The notes under the pieces were generated by a model. It ran no database searches and was not told the DNA's origin. It saw only the letters and a list, made by a program, of their open reading frames with translations. A program made the translations under genes and the position numbers. DNA of 25,678 nt, taken from the NCBI GenBank assembly GCA_900128395.1, contig LT649449.1, positions 1-25,678 on the forward strand. The letters run 5' to 3'. Shown one piece after another: positions 1 through 9,792 of this stretch. The DNA comes from Stramenopiles sp. TOSAG23-2. Its lineage: Eukaryota > Sar. Each line of letters starts with the position of its first letter. The stretch's first letter is position 1.

Positions 1-699
1 AATTTAATCATATTTTTTCTTTTGTTTAAATTTCGAAACTTTTATTGTGTAACTACAATTATGATGGATATATGTTTTAATTATTATATTGAATTTCTGT
101 TTCATTTCGAAGGATAGATATCTTTCATTTTTACATTAACATATGTACCATTATTATATACGCCTCGTAGTAGATGACCATTTATATATGTATAGTGCTA
201 TAATAAATTCTTTCAATAATAATATAAGCCACCAGGGAAGCACGCATACAGTATTAATAATAATAATAATAATCAAATAAATAATACTGTAATTAAAATT
301 AGACCTTAAAATCTCTTTTAGACATGCCTTTTATATAGGGCATAGTGTACTACTCTACTGTATACTGTACTGTACTGCAGTGGTGTCATTTACAGGCGTG
401 GCTTTTCCAGCTTCCATATCCTTAAATTCGATATACAGATTTTTCGACAAAAAACGTTACCTAGCAACAACTGTATGAGTACATCATTACGTACTGTATG
501 AGCACTTGCTGTAGCTCTAGCGGTTAGCGACAATAGCACAATACGTTTGATATCTATCTATATAAGTTACCATCGGTGTTATTATTTATTGAAACAGTAG
601 TAAATGTCACTAATCACTCACACGCACACACATCGTATGAAATTTAATTCAAGTCTAGCACGAAGGCAATATTTATGAAGCCATCGCCTTCGTTTTTGA
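1..699. other. AT-rich intergenic region with TACTGTA cluster
   Basis: No open frame here looks like a gene. The stretch holds a short TAA microsatellite (about 253-272) and six copies of TACWGTA: 247-253, 285-291, three overlapping or adjacent copies at 356-374, and 492-498. A CCAGG lies at 232-236. A GTTACC-T-AGCAAC inverted half-site pair sits near 457-469. The region follows the 3' end of the minus-strand gene at 700-1065. Because TACWGTA is otherwise on the upstream side of genes in this window, it may also hold the promoter of a gene beyond the left edge; that is inference. Confidence 0.5.
660..693 (-). other. Stem-loop just past the stop codon of the 121-residue gene
   Basis: ACGAAGGC at 660-667 and GCCTTCGT at 686-693 are perfect 8-base reverse complements around an 18-base loop. 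The hairpin begins seven bases beyond the stop codon of the minus-strand gene, so it would fall in its 3' untranslated region. A role in mRNA 3'-end formation or stability is possible but not shown. Confidence 0.5.
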
Positions 700-1065
700 T
701 CATGTACTCTCATACATGCTATCAGTTGCATCCTTTATATCATTACCAATAAAAAATTTCTTTTGTTTCGTCGGTTGAAATTTATAAAAATCCTTTTCAT
801 AATATCTACGATCATCAATTTTATATTTTTTTAACGATTTTACTAAAAATATCGATGAACCTATATATTCATCAAAGTAAACATGTCGTTTCAATGGAAA
901 ACAAGGTTTACTTCGAACTGCATCCAATTTCTTTATTGTAAATGGATACTTCTTAATTAAAACTAAAGTCTCAGCTTTTCTATATGCAAATCGAGATTTT
1001 TCTATCGTTTTTCTAATCGACAATACAGAGTCTTGTAATGACGTCCTGTGTGACATCTTGTTCAT
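700..1065 (-). CDS. Small basic protein of unknown function (121 aa)
   Basis: This frame runs from ATG at 1063-1065 to TGA at 700-702. An in-frame second Met at codon 4 could also start it. The product is Lys/Arg/Tyr-rich and hydrophilic, with no signal peptide, membrane segment or recognisable motif. The middle holds a Pro-Cys-Phe-Pro stretch followed by an aromatic-rich segment (VYFDEYIGS). It lies 384 bp upstream of the kinesin-like gene's end on the same strand, and no other frame competes over this interval. The varied, non-repetitive composition argues for a real gene, but I do not recognise the family. It could also be one exon of a larger spliced gene. Confidence 0.6.
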   Translation of the reverse strand: MNKMSHRTSLQDSVLSIRKTIEKSRFAYRKAETLVLIKKYPFTIKKLDAVRSKPCFPLKRHVYFDEYIGSSIFLVKSLKKYKIDDRRYYEKDFYKFQPTKQKKFFIGNDIKDATDSMYEST

Positions 1066-1449
1066 AAACTGAATATCATATGTTTTGTAATTTAATGCTA
1101 AGATGATAAAAATATTTTATTATTAGAGAGAGAAAATAATAGTAAAATAGTGAAATATCTAGAGATATATGATTACAAATAATTTTAAACACATTAATTT
1201 TATTAAATTCTCAATATTTGTCTTTGAGATATGTATTTAGTCTCATAGATTAAAATAAAATGTGTGCGGGTTGTAATTTTGGTATTTTAATAAATATTAA
1301 TATGTTCTTTGGTTAAATATATTCAAACGGTTCGTTTTTTCTTCTAATAATTTATTAATAAGACAATAGCATTACGAAATTAAAGCATTATTAATTTAAA
1401 AATTTCTCACACACCCACATCAGACCTCTTTTTCTCTTTTTCTCTCTCT
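1066..1449. other. Intergenic gap between two minus-strand genes
   Basis: This AT-rich gap lies between the 5' end of the 121-residue gene and the 3' end of the kinesin-like gene. It contains one TACGAA at 1373-1378, 77 bp or less from the kinesin stop, matching the 3'-flank motif seen elsewhere. The plus strand carries a CT-rich run at about 1425-1450 immediately beyond the kinesin stop, which would be a purine-rich tract in the kinesin mRNA. No coding frame or RNA gene was seen. Confidence 0.5.
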
Positions 1450-4400
1450 TTAATATCTTTCTTTATCCCATGTATAATCATTAGCAAATGGTGCACTACT
1501 CACACCGCCTTTTTGATTTTGATTGTTATACGATGCTGACATCTTTCTCCAATCACCAGGCGACCAATTATCAGCATCTACCTCTCTTTGAAAATTATTA
1601 TTGTTATTGTTACCACCTTGTTGTTGTTGATAATATGGTGATTGAGCATATTGTTGTTGTTGCTGTTGACTATATGGTTGTGGTTGGTTATATTGTTGAT
1701 TGTAACTACCACCATACTGCTGCTGCTGCTGTTGTCCATAATCCTGTTGCTTCCCATATTGATATTGTTGTTGTTGTTCCTGATTATACTGGTATTGTGG
1801 AGGAGGTTGTAATTGTTGTTGACATTGTTGTGGTGCATAACCTTGTTGGTATTTTTGTGGTGGAAGATTATACTGTTGTTGCTGCATCATCGAATCATGA
1901 TTAGCAACTGCACGCGATAAAGGAGAAACCTGTTCATTGTTCATCATATTATTACCATCATCACTTTCTAATTGCAATTTTTCCAATTGTTTCTTCCTAC
2001 GCCTTTCTGCTTCAGCTGCTCTTTCTGCTTCTCTTCTTGCTTGACCAGCTTTTCTTTCTTGCCGAATTAAAACAGCTTTTTTCTGAGCTAATCGTTTTTT
2101 CAAACCAACTTTTGATGCAGCAGTAGTAGCATTTGCAATTTCAATCTCTAACGCCTCTATTTCATCATGAAGTGACCCACCCCCTCCACTTCTACTTGAA
2201 GATTGCTTCTTCCTAAGGGCAGCTTGCTCTTTTTCAATTTGTTTTTGTCGCCTTTCCCTCGCTAATTGATGTCGTGACTTTGCAGGTTTTTTATTCACTT
2301 GTTTAAATAACGATGCTTGTTGCCGTGTGGCTGTGTGAGAAGCTGTACCATTTTCCTTGTTTCCGCTTGAAACATCTGAATTCCTACTATCTGAACGATA
2401 ATCACTGCGGGTTGCCATTATTTTACGTACAGCATCGCGATCTTGCAATCGCATAGCTTCATTTATATCTCCACCATATGGAAGATCTTCCTCTACAACG
2501 TTGACATAATCAATACCCGTATTATTGCTACTACCATTATTATTGTTGTTATTATTATTCGATGAACCTTCAAGATAATAACCAACGCCTAAGTGCCCAT
2601 TCTTAAATGCATAACCATCTTTTAAACCAGTAAAATCTTCTGACGGTATAAATGCTTCACCTGCATTGTAATTATTTTGTGAACTTGGTAATGTTATATT
2701 TTGCACATTGAAAGAGCGAGAATTGATTTTCATATTACTATCATTATTGTTGGAATGTATATGTTCTTCTACTATATCATTTTGAGTTTGAACATTGTTG
2801 TAATCATCATCATAAGTATTATCATCGTCTACATCTGCTACGTAATCTCTTCTCAATTCAGGAACATCCGATGAGTAGCCTTTCTTTTTCAACAATTTTT
2901 TCAATTGTCGTTTTTTAACATTAATATGTAAGCTTACATCATTGAATATAATTGATTTCAATTTTCTATACACATGAGGTGGTGCCAATGGAAGTTTTTT
3001 CTTGTTGTTGCTATTTCTATTATTTTGAAATACCATTCTTCCTTGTCGATGAGAATCATTTTCAATTAGTTGATGTATATCAGCTTCAACCCATTGCTGA
3101 TCTACAGACGATACATTATTATTATTGTTTTCCTCCTTGTTACCCCACCAAGCTATATTTTCCTGTGGATATGTTTGCAATCGTTTCTCTTGCCTTGGAT
3201 CTCGTCCAAGGCGACCACGAAATTTTTTCAACAATTCTTTATGCTTTGTTGCTAGTCTCTTAAACGCCGCCCGTTCCGATAAGCGATGCTGCTTTTCAAT
3301 TTCTTTTTCAGTAGGTGCTTTCGCCCATTCAGTATGGGCCGCTCCATGGCCAAATGTATTACCATTACTAAGCAATTTATCTTTCTCTCGAGCATTCATT
3401 ACTTTCATTTTCCTAGCTTCTTTTGAAACTTGAACTACACCAACACGCACCGTCCGTACATTTCCACCTTCAATATGGGAACTTTTTGACTCTTTGTTAG
3501 TCTCTTTTTTTGATTGCCCATCCATTACACAAGCATGGCGCAACGTATTTAAAGAATGTTCCGTATCTTTACTAGATGGACTTACTGTGGCTATTACAAC
3601 AGTTTTTGCGGATGGAAGAATAAATGACATTTTTAATGCCATAGTAAGCTTACTTTTTCTATATATGTGACTAGCATTTTTCCCGGCTGCTTTTGCATGT
3701 ACACATTGCTTCAACGCCATCAACGATGCGTTGATTTGACCACCCTCCTTTCGCAATTTAGCAGTATGATACATCGAATCTATACGATGTTCTGATCCTG
3801 CTAAATCTACTAAGGTCAAGACGCCTTCTTCCTCACGGTTGCCTGGGAAACCTCCTCCTCCACCACCACTTTGAATGTATATACGCAAAATAGCATGGCT
3901 TCTGCTAGAAGCATCGTGAACACCAGTTGCTTCTGTTGTACGAATTCCACATCCGTGATTGATCATGGCCAATAAATCATCAGCATTTGCAACTACAGGT
4001 TCAACCACTGGAAATGCATGTACACTCTCATCCTTCCCAGTCAATAGCTGTGTCGACTTAAAACCATTAAATAAATCATTGCATTTATCACCAGCAATTT
4101 CAACGAAAGAAACAGAAACAGTTTGACCTTCCTTTAAAGAATCAAACAATTCAAACGCAGCACGTTCATAGATAGAGGTCATTGTATACGTTTTTCCGCT
4201 ACCTGTTTGACCATACATTAAACAAGTTGCAAATCCCCCTTCTAATGCTACTTTTACCAATGGTGCAGCAGTATCTAGGTACACTTCATCATTATTAGCT
4301 TTTGCAGTAAAAACACGGTCAAAAATAAATTCATGATGATTCATTAACTGTCGACGCATATCTGCATGCATTCGTGCATCATGTACAGTGATTAATTTAT

Positions 4401-4653
4401 TGTGTGTCACCGTCAACACATCGAATTCTTTTCCTTGTATTTCAGGCTTAAAGATCGGTCTTTTTCTGACACAAACCTTTAACGCACCTTCGTCCCATTC
4501 TTTTTCACCTTCCTCGCCTAGATATGCCCATTGTTCTGCAACTCTTGCTGATGTTCTGTAACGTTTTACGGCACCTCTAAAAGCATCACGATAAGTTCGT
4601 CTTGCAGTACGCTTGTCTAAATTTCTGACTGGATTTGATTCTGCAGCACCCAT
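1450..4653 (-). CDS. Kinesin-13-like motor protein with prion-like Q/N tail (1067 aa)
   Basis: A microtubule motor whose head begins near residue 58 and ends near 378. The P-loop is GQTGSGKT at 148-155, switch I is SSRSH at 249-253, switch II is DLAGSE at 283-288, and the alpha-4 signature NASL is at 308-311. The start CVRKRPIFKPEI, followed by a DVLTV strand, matches the kinesin-13 (MCAK/KIF2) class, whose members depolymerise microtubule ends rather than walk. A basic segment (about 10-35) precedes the head, as the kinesin-13 neck does. Oddities: the class KVD loop is HAD (96-98); the switch I Asn is His246; the usual HVPYR is shortened to HIYR. After the head come a basic linker, Asn-rich stretches (508-513, 698-706), a charged coiled-coil candidate (793-895) and a Gln/Asn-rich tail (about 915-1045). 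ATG at 4651-4653 gives a complete, intronless frame. Motor identity is certain; subclass is likely. Confidence 0.93.
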   Translation of the reverse strand: MGAAESNPVRNLDKRTARRTYRDAFRGAVKRYRTSARVAEQWAYLGEEGEKEWDEGALKVCVRKRPIFKPEIQGKEFDVLTVTHNKLITVHDARMHADMRRQLMNHHEFIFDRVFTAKANNDEVYLDTAAPLVKVALEGGFATCLMYGQTGSGKTYTMTSIYERAAFELFDSLKEGQTVSVSFVEIAGDKCNDLFNGFKSTQLLTGKDESVHAFPVVEPVVANADDLLAMINHGCGIRTTEATGVHDASSRSHAILRIYIQSGGGGGGFPGNREEEGVLTLVDLAGSEHRIDSMYHTAKLRKEGGQINASLMALKQCVHAKAAGKNASHIYRKSKLTMALKMSFILPSAKTVVIATVSPSSKDTEHSLNTLRHACVMDGQSKKETNKESKSSHIEGGNVRTVRVGVVQVSKEARKMKVMNAREKDKLLSNGNTFGHGAAHTEWAKAPTEKEIEKQHRLSERAAFKRLATKHKELLKKFRGRLGRDPRQEKRLQTYPQENIAWWGNKEENNNNNVSSVDQQWVEADIHQLIENDSHRQGRMVFQNNRNSNNKKKLPLAPPHVYRKLKSIIFNDVSLHINVKKRQLKKLLKKKGYSSDVPELRRDYVADVDDDNTYDDDYNNVQTQNDIVEEHIHSNNNDSNMKINSRSFNVQNITLPSSQNNYNAGEAFIPSEDFTGLKDGYAFKNGHLGVGYYLEGSSNNNNNNNNGSSNNTGIDYVNVVEEDLPYGGDINEAMRLQDRDAVRKIMATRSDYRSDSRNSDVSSGNKENGTASHTATRQQASLFKQVNKKPAKSRHQLARERRQKQIEKEQAALRKKQSSSRSGGGGSLHDEIEALEIEIANATTAASKVGLKKRLAQKKAVLIRQERKAGQARREAERAAEAERRRKKQLEKLQLESDDGNNMMNNEQVSPLSRAVANHDSMMQQQQYNLPPQKYQQGYAPQQCQQQLQPPPQYQYNQEQQQQYQYGKQQDYGQQQQQQYGGSYNQQYNQPQPYSQQQQQQYAQSPYYQQQQGGNNNNNNFQREVDADNWSPGDWRKMSASYNNQNQKGGVSSAPFANDYTWDKERY
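1590..1890 (-). repeat. Gln/Asn-rich low-complexity coding tract in the kinesin tail
   Basis: Runs of TTG/CTG and ATT/GTT triplets on the plus strand encode clustered Gln and Asn with interspersed Tyr and Pro on the minus strand. The codons are mixed (CAA with CAG, AAT with AAC) rather than a pure triplet array, so the composition seems kept at the protein level and not only by slippage. This type of sequence is prion-like and usually disordered. Confidence 0.7.
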
Positions 4654-5552
4654 CGCTTGTATTTAATGTGTGCTCGTTCGTTCCTTCCTATAATATGAGA
4701 ATGAATGATAAATATAATGATTGTCTTAATTATTTCTGTATGATTTTTGTTTCCATTTTCTTTGAATATATTATTAAATATTTTTTTTATTAAACTGTGG
4801 TACGTGCGTACTACGTACTCATTAGTACAGTAACAATTGAATCAGAGTTTTCTGATGATTGAAATATGTACCCTGGTGGTACTGCACTTCGAACTGTAAT
4901 AAATATAATGAAATAACGGCAGGCACAGTAATAATGGTGTGGGAAGGCATTTTTCAATTTTAATCCTATGTACCTGCTATTTTCGTGTTTTTGACGGGCC
5001 AAATAGCACGTACACATTGCAGTATTTATTTTTAGAATTATTGAACTGTGTACTCGACTACTATCCTGGTGTAGGATTTTACATATGTACATGTTTAGTG
5101 ATTTTTGTACATACTATTTATATATTTATGTATATATATATATATAAATATATAACAAAACGTAATATAATGGATGTAATTAACATCAATTAACAACTTT
5201 ACATTACAGATCGTTTAGAACGAGAAAGAGAAAAAAGAGAAAAAAGAAGAAAATTAAATTTGTTTAATATCTCAATTAGTATGGAAATAGCATGGAGTGA
5301 TCTAGATCGTTTTAAAAAATACTACATCTATAAAACCTGGTATATACTGTAGTAGACGACTATTACCTGGTAAGAAGGTACAATAATACACTGTAAACTG
5401 GTAAAGATGCTAAACCTCTGAACTGTTGCTGGTAATAATAAAGCATGCAACTAAACTTTCCATCTCACAGTAGCAAGTAGTTGTTTTTTTAAAATACAAT
5501 ACAAATAAATATAATTTAGATGACGACCTGAATAATTCTTTCTACACAAACA
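4654..5552. promoter_or_regulatory. Divergent intergenic region between kinesin and the 108-aa gene
   Basis: This 899-bp gap should hold the promoters of two divergently transcribed genes. TACWGTA occurs at 4826-4832 and 5345-5351, and CCTGG at 4872-4876, 5065-5069, 5336-5340 and 5366-5370. A CCTG|GTAAGAAG sequence resembling a splice donor (GT at 5370-5371) is followed by a pyrimidine-rich CATCTCACAG resembling an acceptor (AG at 5469-5470). That would make a 101-bp intron, perhaps in the 5' leader of the gene at 5553. A charged open stretch at about 5193-5349 is described under findings. Short frames on both strands at 4811-5193 overlap each other and look random. Confidence 0.45.
5118..5155. 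repeat. AT-rich inverted repeat
   Basis: TTATATATTTA at 5118-5128 and TAAATATATAA at 5145-5155 are perfect 11-base reverse complements separated by a TA-repeat loop. It could extrude as a cruciform or simply reflect TA-microsatellite expansion. It lies in the divergent gap, with no gene over it. Confidence 0.6.
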
Positions 5553-5879
5553 ATGAAAACAATAACAACCACTATCAAGATGCCACGGGTAAATTCAACA
5601 TCTTCGTCTTCGTCTTCTTCGTCCTCGCCAAAAAAATATAACAATAGTCGGCATTGGACATTTAATAAAAAAGTTACGGAAGAGACAATTTATTTATCAA
5701 GAAATTTGAAAGAATTTGAAAAAATAATACTCCAACAGATTTTAAACGAGGAGATATCACCAAAGCAACACCCAGAAAAGAAACAGCTGGAATTTTTGAG
5801 AAATGTAATATATGTTGAAAAAAGTATAGAAAAACAACGAAGTACACATGACAAGCTTCAAGAGATGATGACAGAATAA
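5553..5879 (+). CDS. Small Ser-rich hypothetical protein (108 aa)
   Basis: ATG at 5553-5555 opens a frame ending in TAA at 5877-5879. A second in-frame ATG at 5580 (codon 10) is equally plausible. The product begins with a Thr/Ser-rich leader and nine consecutive Ser residues (about 17-25), then becomes a charged, probably helical segment rich in Glu, Lys, Gln and Leu (about 43-108) that could form a short coiled coil. There is no signal peptide, membrane segment or known motif. It is convergent with the armadillo-repeat gene, with 235 bp between stops. I do not recognise the family. It could be the last exon of a spliced gene whose earlier part lies in the upstream gap. Confidence 0.5.
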   Translation: MKTITTTIKMPRVNSTSSSSSSSSSPKKYNNSRHWTFNKKVTEETIYLSRNLKEFEKIILQQILNEEISPKQHPEKKQLEFLRNVIYVEKSIEKQRSTHDKLQEMMTE

Positions 5880-6114
5880 ATACAGAATGGTGGTCAAAGT
5901 TTGTAAATATATATTTTTTAAATTTTGTCATATTTATTTTGATAAAATAGAGGGACGAGTGTTCGTATAATACTACGTATAAAATTGTAATACATTACAT
6001 TATATATATATACGTTCGTATATATAGTTGATAAATTTAGATGTATATTATATTATACATTTTTCCAGATACACTCATATAACATATGATATATGTTATC
6101 TTTTAGAGAAAAAT
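5880..6114. other. Convergent 3' flank with TTCGTA motifs
   Basis: This gap lies between the stops of the 108-residue gene and the armadillo-repeat gene. It holds TTCGTA at 5962-5967 and 6015-6020, and TA-rich runs around 6000-6010 and 6050-6095. It belongs to the set of convergent gaps sharing the TTCGTA/TACGAA motif. No coding frame was seen. Confidence 0.5.
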
Positions 6115-9100
6115 TTAAGCGGAAACTAAGTATGGCGATTTAGTTTTATTGACAACAATATTGCTAGTATTATTTTTGTTTTTACTATTTGGTGTTGTAT
6201 TACGTTTGCCATGGCTGCTATTATTGCTACTACTGCTACTGCTACTGATACTGCCTCGAGCAGAAATGCTATTATTACTTCTAAAAATTCGAACTTCAGC
6301 TGCATTTATATCCTCTTGCCTTTTGTAATCTTTTCCACAATATGTAGATCTATAATATTTTGGTATTTTGCTTGGTCGAACGTTAGGATCTGAATTTTTT
6401 GGTTGTGTCATTGATGGAGGTGGCTCAATCGAAATTAAAAATTCATCCCCGAAACCAGTTAAACCAACAATTCCTTCTTCATCTTCATCTGTGTTTTCAT
6501 TAATTTTAAGCAATTCCTTCAAGCGTGATTTACTCTGCAATCCATGTATCCATGGTTTGCTAGATATACTCGATATAGAAAGTTGTGAATCGAATTCAGG
6601 TGTACCGTCAGCAAATGTCCAACCTGGTGTTGTGCATGCCGCATAAACTTCGCTAGCACTTCTTCTTAAATATTCATTTTCCGCTCTTGTACCTAGATCC
6701 ATTAAACATGCTGCTGCCCCCTCGTTCCTTAATACGTCACGACTTCCATCATCCTGTGCAATCTCACCCAGTGCAGCTATACACCAAGAAGCAGTTTGTG
6801 GACCAACACTCATCGGAGGTCTTACCATGGATACTAACAATGGAACAATTCCTCCTTGTATTAACAAAGATTGATTCTCAAGATTTCCTTTGGAGATTTG
6901 ATATGCACAATGGCATGCAGTACGTTGCGTCAATTCATTTGTACTTTTTACTAGTTCAACTATGCGCGGAATGATTCCTTGTTTTTCCTCTCTCAATTCG
7001 TCTTGCCCATCCCTAACAAAAGCCCATCGTGTTATGTATATCAATGCAAACTGAACGCAATTTTCCGTTTCACCATGTAATAAAATTTGCACTAGAGCGG
7101 GTATCCCACCATATGCAGATATTTTCTCTTTATTTTCCACGCTACCAATAATCAAAACCGTAAGGCATTTAACACATGCTATTCTTTCTCTTAAACTCCT
7201 TTCTTTTACATTTAACATATCTACAAGCGGTTCCAAACCGTTCGCATTACGAAATTTTTGCACGCAATGGTTACTGTTTCTACATAAATTTAAGAGGGCC
7301 ACAGTAGCAGCGCATCTTTCATTTTCAGAATCTGCTTTTAATAAACGAATTAACTCATACATACCATTGCTTTTTAATGTTAAATCTTTTGATAATAAAT
7401 CATCTTCCATCGCTTTTGATAAACCAATAGCGGCGGAAGTTCTCTCCTCAGCCAATCCTTCCGAAATCAATTCTACTAAAGTCGTTGGGGCGCCAATACG
7501 ACACCCGTCTAACTTTAAAGCAACATGTTTCTCCACTGCACAACCGTATGCCCACGCAGCAGCTGCACGTGATTCTGATGTACCGAAACTATGAGCACAA
7601 CATACGACAATCGATTTTAAAGTGTCCAAATGCAATATTTCATTTTGATTCTCTTCACATGAATCAGTCGCCACGGCTATCAATTTATTCATGTCCATAC
7701 GTAGTTCATCAAGAGAAGTGGTTTTCAATATATTTGAAATACACTCAATACATCCAACATCACGCGCCATTAGTTGTGCTTCCGAATGTTTTTCAATAGC
7801 AACATATAACGCTTTAGCTGCACACCGCACAATTGTTAAATTTGTATTTTCATCAAATCGCTGTAACAAAGCTAACAATGTTGAAATTCCATCGTTATCG
7901 ACTAATACTTGCTGTGTAGATGAACTCCCATCCAATAAATTTACTAGACATTGCGTAGAGACTAAAACAATGCTTACTATTGAAGATTTGGTCAAGGCTA
8001 ACAATGGCAATACAACGTTTTGAGATAAGATTTGATTACGATTTTTTTCATTGGATGTAGCGCAAGTCATTAGGATCCGTACGCCACATTCTACACTTTC
8101 TAAAGGATCACCTCCTTCTTTCTCCTCCATCATGTCATCACTATCGCCATCATCTGCTTTTTCCATGACACGTTTCTCATGCTTATGGATATTTTCATGT
8201 AACGTATGTAACATTTGGCACAAACCAGGCAATATACCTAATTCGCATACATAATCACCACTTTCACTATTTCCATCGATACATTGGTATAAAACATTAG
8301 ATGCTAAAACACGGTAACTGGGTGACTTTTCTTTATCATTTAATTGAGCCAAGACAGTTTCCAGGCCTCTAGCTTTTCTTAACTCAACTTGGCAATCTGT
8401 AGATTTATCTGCACATGCACCTAGAGTTTCTAATGCGTATTTTTGCAAATCATCCGACTCAACACGTATAATTTCTAAAATATCTAGAAATATTTCATAT
8501 TCTAATACCAAAGACTGTAACTCCGGTCTATTTAATACCAGCATGCCTATACAGCGAATGATGATGATAAATTGTTCAATTGCCATTTTTACTGCTAAAT
8601 CAGCATCGGCAGATATAGAAGTAGCACTTTGCTCTGCCTCTGCTCCATCTTTATACAACTTTTCTTCTTTTTTCAATGTCATTTTGATTTTTTTCACTTG
8701 TAATTTGGCCTCCTTTAATCCTCGCATTGCTTCTGTTTCAGCGTCAGATAGTATTTCCTTTGTTACTAATAACTGTTTTCTACGTTTGTTTGAAGTTGCA
8801 ATTGCTTTATCTTTAATAATTTGTTTCTCAGCTGCAATTTTTCTTAGATTAAATATTCGTTCACTTTGTCGATCATATCTAGTTATGAAACCCTCTACAC
8901 CACCAATATCACATATTGTTTCCTTCAATACCTTATCTCTGGCTAACAAGAATAACCCTCTCATGGTTGTGACACCAAGTGGGCTTTGGTCATCGTTCCT
9001 ACAGAATTTAACCCAAGACGATAATATTGCATGATTTTCTCCTAGTTTTCTTGTTAATGTAAAAGACAAACTGTCAGTTTGTGATAAATCGCCATTCTCT

Positions 9101-9573
9101 AACCTCAATAGGATGAACCTTGCAACGATATGCCGTGTTACAACATTGATATTGTTTACGTTTTCAATGATAGCCTTGATGACGTCTTTCTTTTTTATGG
9201 TTTCAAACGCTTTTTTTACTTTTGCTTCTTTATCTGTTATTTCTTCAGGATGCTCCCAATCATCAGCTAACGCTTGAAATAACTCGTGGGATTTAGACAA
9301 GAGGACAGCAGCTAATGTATTTTTTTTCAGGACAGCACAAAACCGAGCTAAAGCAAACGCGGGATGTTTGGAGACGAAAATCTCTATCATTTGTTCATTT
9401 GAACATTGATATTTATCTAGTAACTCAATCAAAAATCTTTCTTTCGCTTCTTCACAGATTCGAATTAAAACATCGAATTTTTCTACTGTATTCGAAGTGA
9501 CAAAGTCATCGACAGCTTTAAGAAATGCTTTTTTCTTCTTCTTTTTCTGCTTCTTCCCTCGTTTGATGGGCAT
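6115..9573 (-). CDS. Armadillo-repeat protein (1152 aa)
   Basis: The bulk of the product (about 330-990) is a series of roughly 40-residue helical units with armadillo signatures such as GGIPALVQILL (822-832), GGIVPLLVSMV (907-917) and NGLEPLVDML (778-787). ARM solenoids are protein-binding scaffolds, so no enzymatic role is implied. Before them is a Lys-rich start (KRGKKQKKKKKK, 4-15), which may be a nuclear/nucleolar signal or RNA contact, a divergent helical region (20-230) and a charged segment (236-315) that may be coiled coil. After the repeats come an acidic patch (1027-1034), a PPP motif (1051-1053) and a Ser-rich tail (1102-1120). ATG at 9571-9573 and TAA at 6115-6117 bound one open frame. 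Orthology to a named ARM family cannot be decided by eye. Confidence 0.88.
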   Translation of the reverse strand: MPIKRGKKQKKKKKKAFLKAVDDFVTSNTVEKFDVLIRICEEAKERFLIELLDKYQCSNEQMIEIFVSKHPAFALARFCAVLKKNTLAAVLLSKSHELFQALADDWEHPEEITDKEAKVKKAFETIKKKDVIKAIIENVNNINVVTRHIVARFILLRLENGDLSQTDSLSFTLTRKLGENHAILSSWVKFCRNDDQSPLGVTTMRGLFLLARDKVLKETICDIGGVEGFITRYDRQSERIFNLRKIAAEKQIIKDKAIATSNKRRKQLLVTKEILSDAETEAMRGLKEAKLQVKKIKMTLKKEEKLYKDGAEAEQSATSISADADLAVKMAIEQFIIIIRCIGMLVLNRPELQSLVLEYEIFLDILEIIRVESDDLQKYALETLGACADKSTDCQVELRKARGLETVLAQLNDKEKSPSYRVLASNVLYQCIDGNSESGDYVCELGILPGLCQMLHTLHENIHKHEKRVMEKADDGDSDDMMEEKEGGDPLESVECGVRILMTCATSNEKNRNQILSQNVVLPLLALTKSSIVSIVLVSTQCLVNLLDGSSSTQQVLVDNDGISTLLALLQRFDENTNLTIVRCAAKALYVAIEKHSEAQLMARDVGCIECISNILKTTSLDELRMDMNKLIAVATDSCEENQNEILHLDTLKSIVVCCAHSFGTSESRAAAAWAYGCAVEKHVALKLDGCRIGAPTTLVELISEGLAEERTSAAIGLSKAMEDDLLSKDLTLKSNGMYELIRLLKADSENERCAATVALLNLCRNSNHCVQKFRNANGLEPLVDMLNVKERSLRERIACVKCLTVLIIGSVENKEKISAYGGIPALVQILLHGETENCVQFALIYITRWAFVRDGQDELREEKQGIIPRIVELVKSTNELTQRTACHCAYQISKGNLENQSLLIQGGIVPLLVSMVRPPMSVGPQTASWCIAALGEIAQDDGSRDVLRNEGAAACLMDLGTRAENEYLRRSASEVYAACTTPGWTFADGTPEFDSQLSISSISSKPWIHGLQSKSRLKELLKINENTDEDEEGIVGLTGFGDEFLISIEPPPSMTQPKNSDPNVRPSKIPKYYRSTYCGKDYKRQEDINAAEVRIFRSNNSISARGSISSSSSSSNNSSHGKRNTTPNSKNKNNTSNIVVNKTKSPYLVSA

Positions 9574-9792
9574 GATGCACTTATTTACACGTGGTTAGTG
9601 CAACAATGTAATTTTATGTACATGTACATTATATATGCATACATGTGAATAAAAAGTGTAAAGTGTAACAGTAGTATAAATATAATTAATAATTAATAGA
9701 AGAAAAAAAGATGTACGTTATTTCGAGTATTAGTATAGCAGCTGGCCTGGCTTAGCTTTCATGGGAAAACGTAGATTTGGACCAGGAAATGC

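Noticed and set aside
457-469. GTTACC-T-AGCAAC resembling an RFX X-box, a ciliary-gene promoter element
   Set aside because: A single match, with no adjacent start codon inside the window, and RFX factors are not established for the likely lineage; chance cannot be excluded.
660-693. Bacterial-type intrinsic terminator
   Set aside because: The hairpin followed by T residues resembles one, but the T run lies on the plus strand while the adjacent gene is on the minus strand, and the DNA is eukaryotic.
1488-1904. 138-residue plus-strand frame rich in Val, Tyr and His
   Set aside because: It is the shadow of the Gln/Asn-rich tail of the kinesin-like gene.
4811-5193. Two overlapping short frames on opposite strands (93 and 84 residues)
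   Set aside because: They overlap each other, have random-looking composition rich in Tyr/Ile/Cys from AT-rich DNA, and show no motif.
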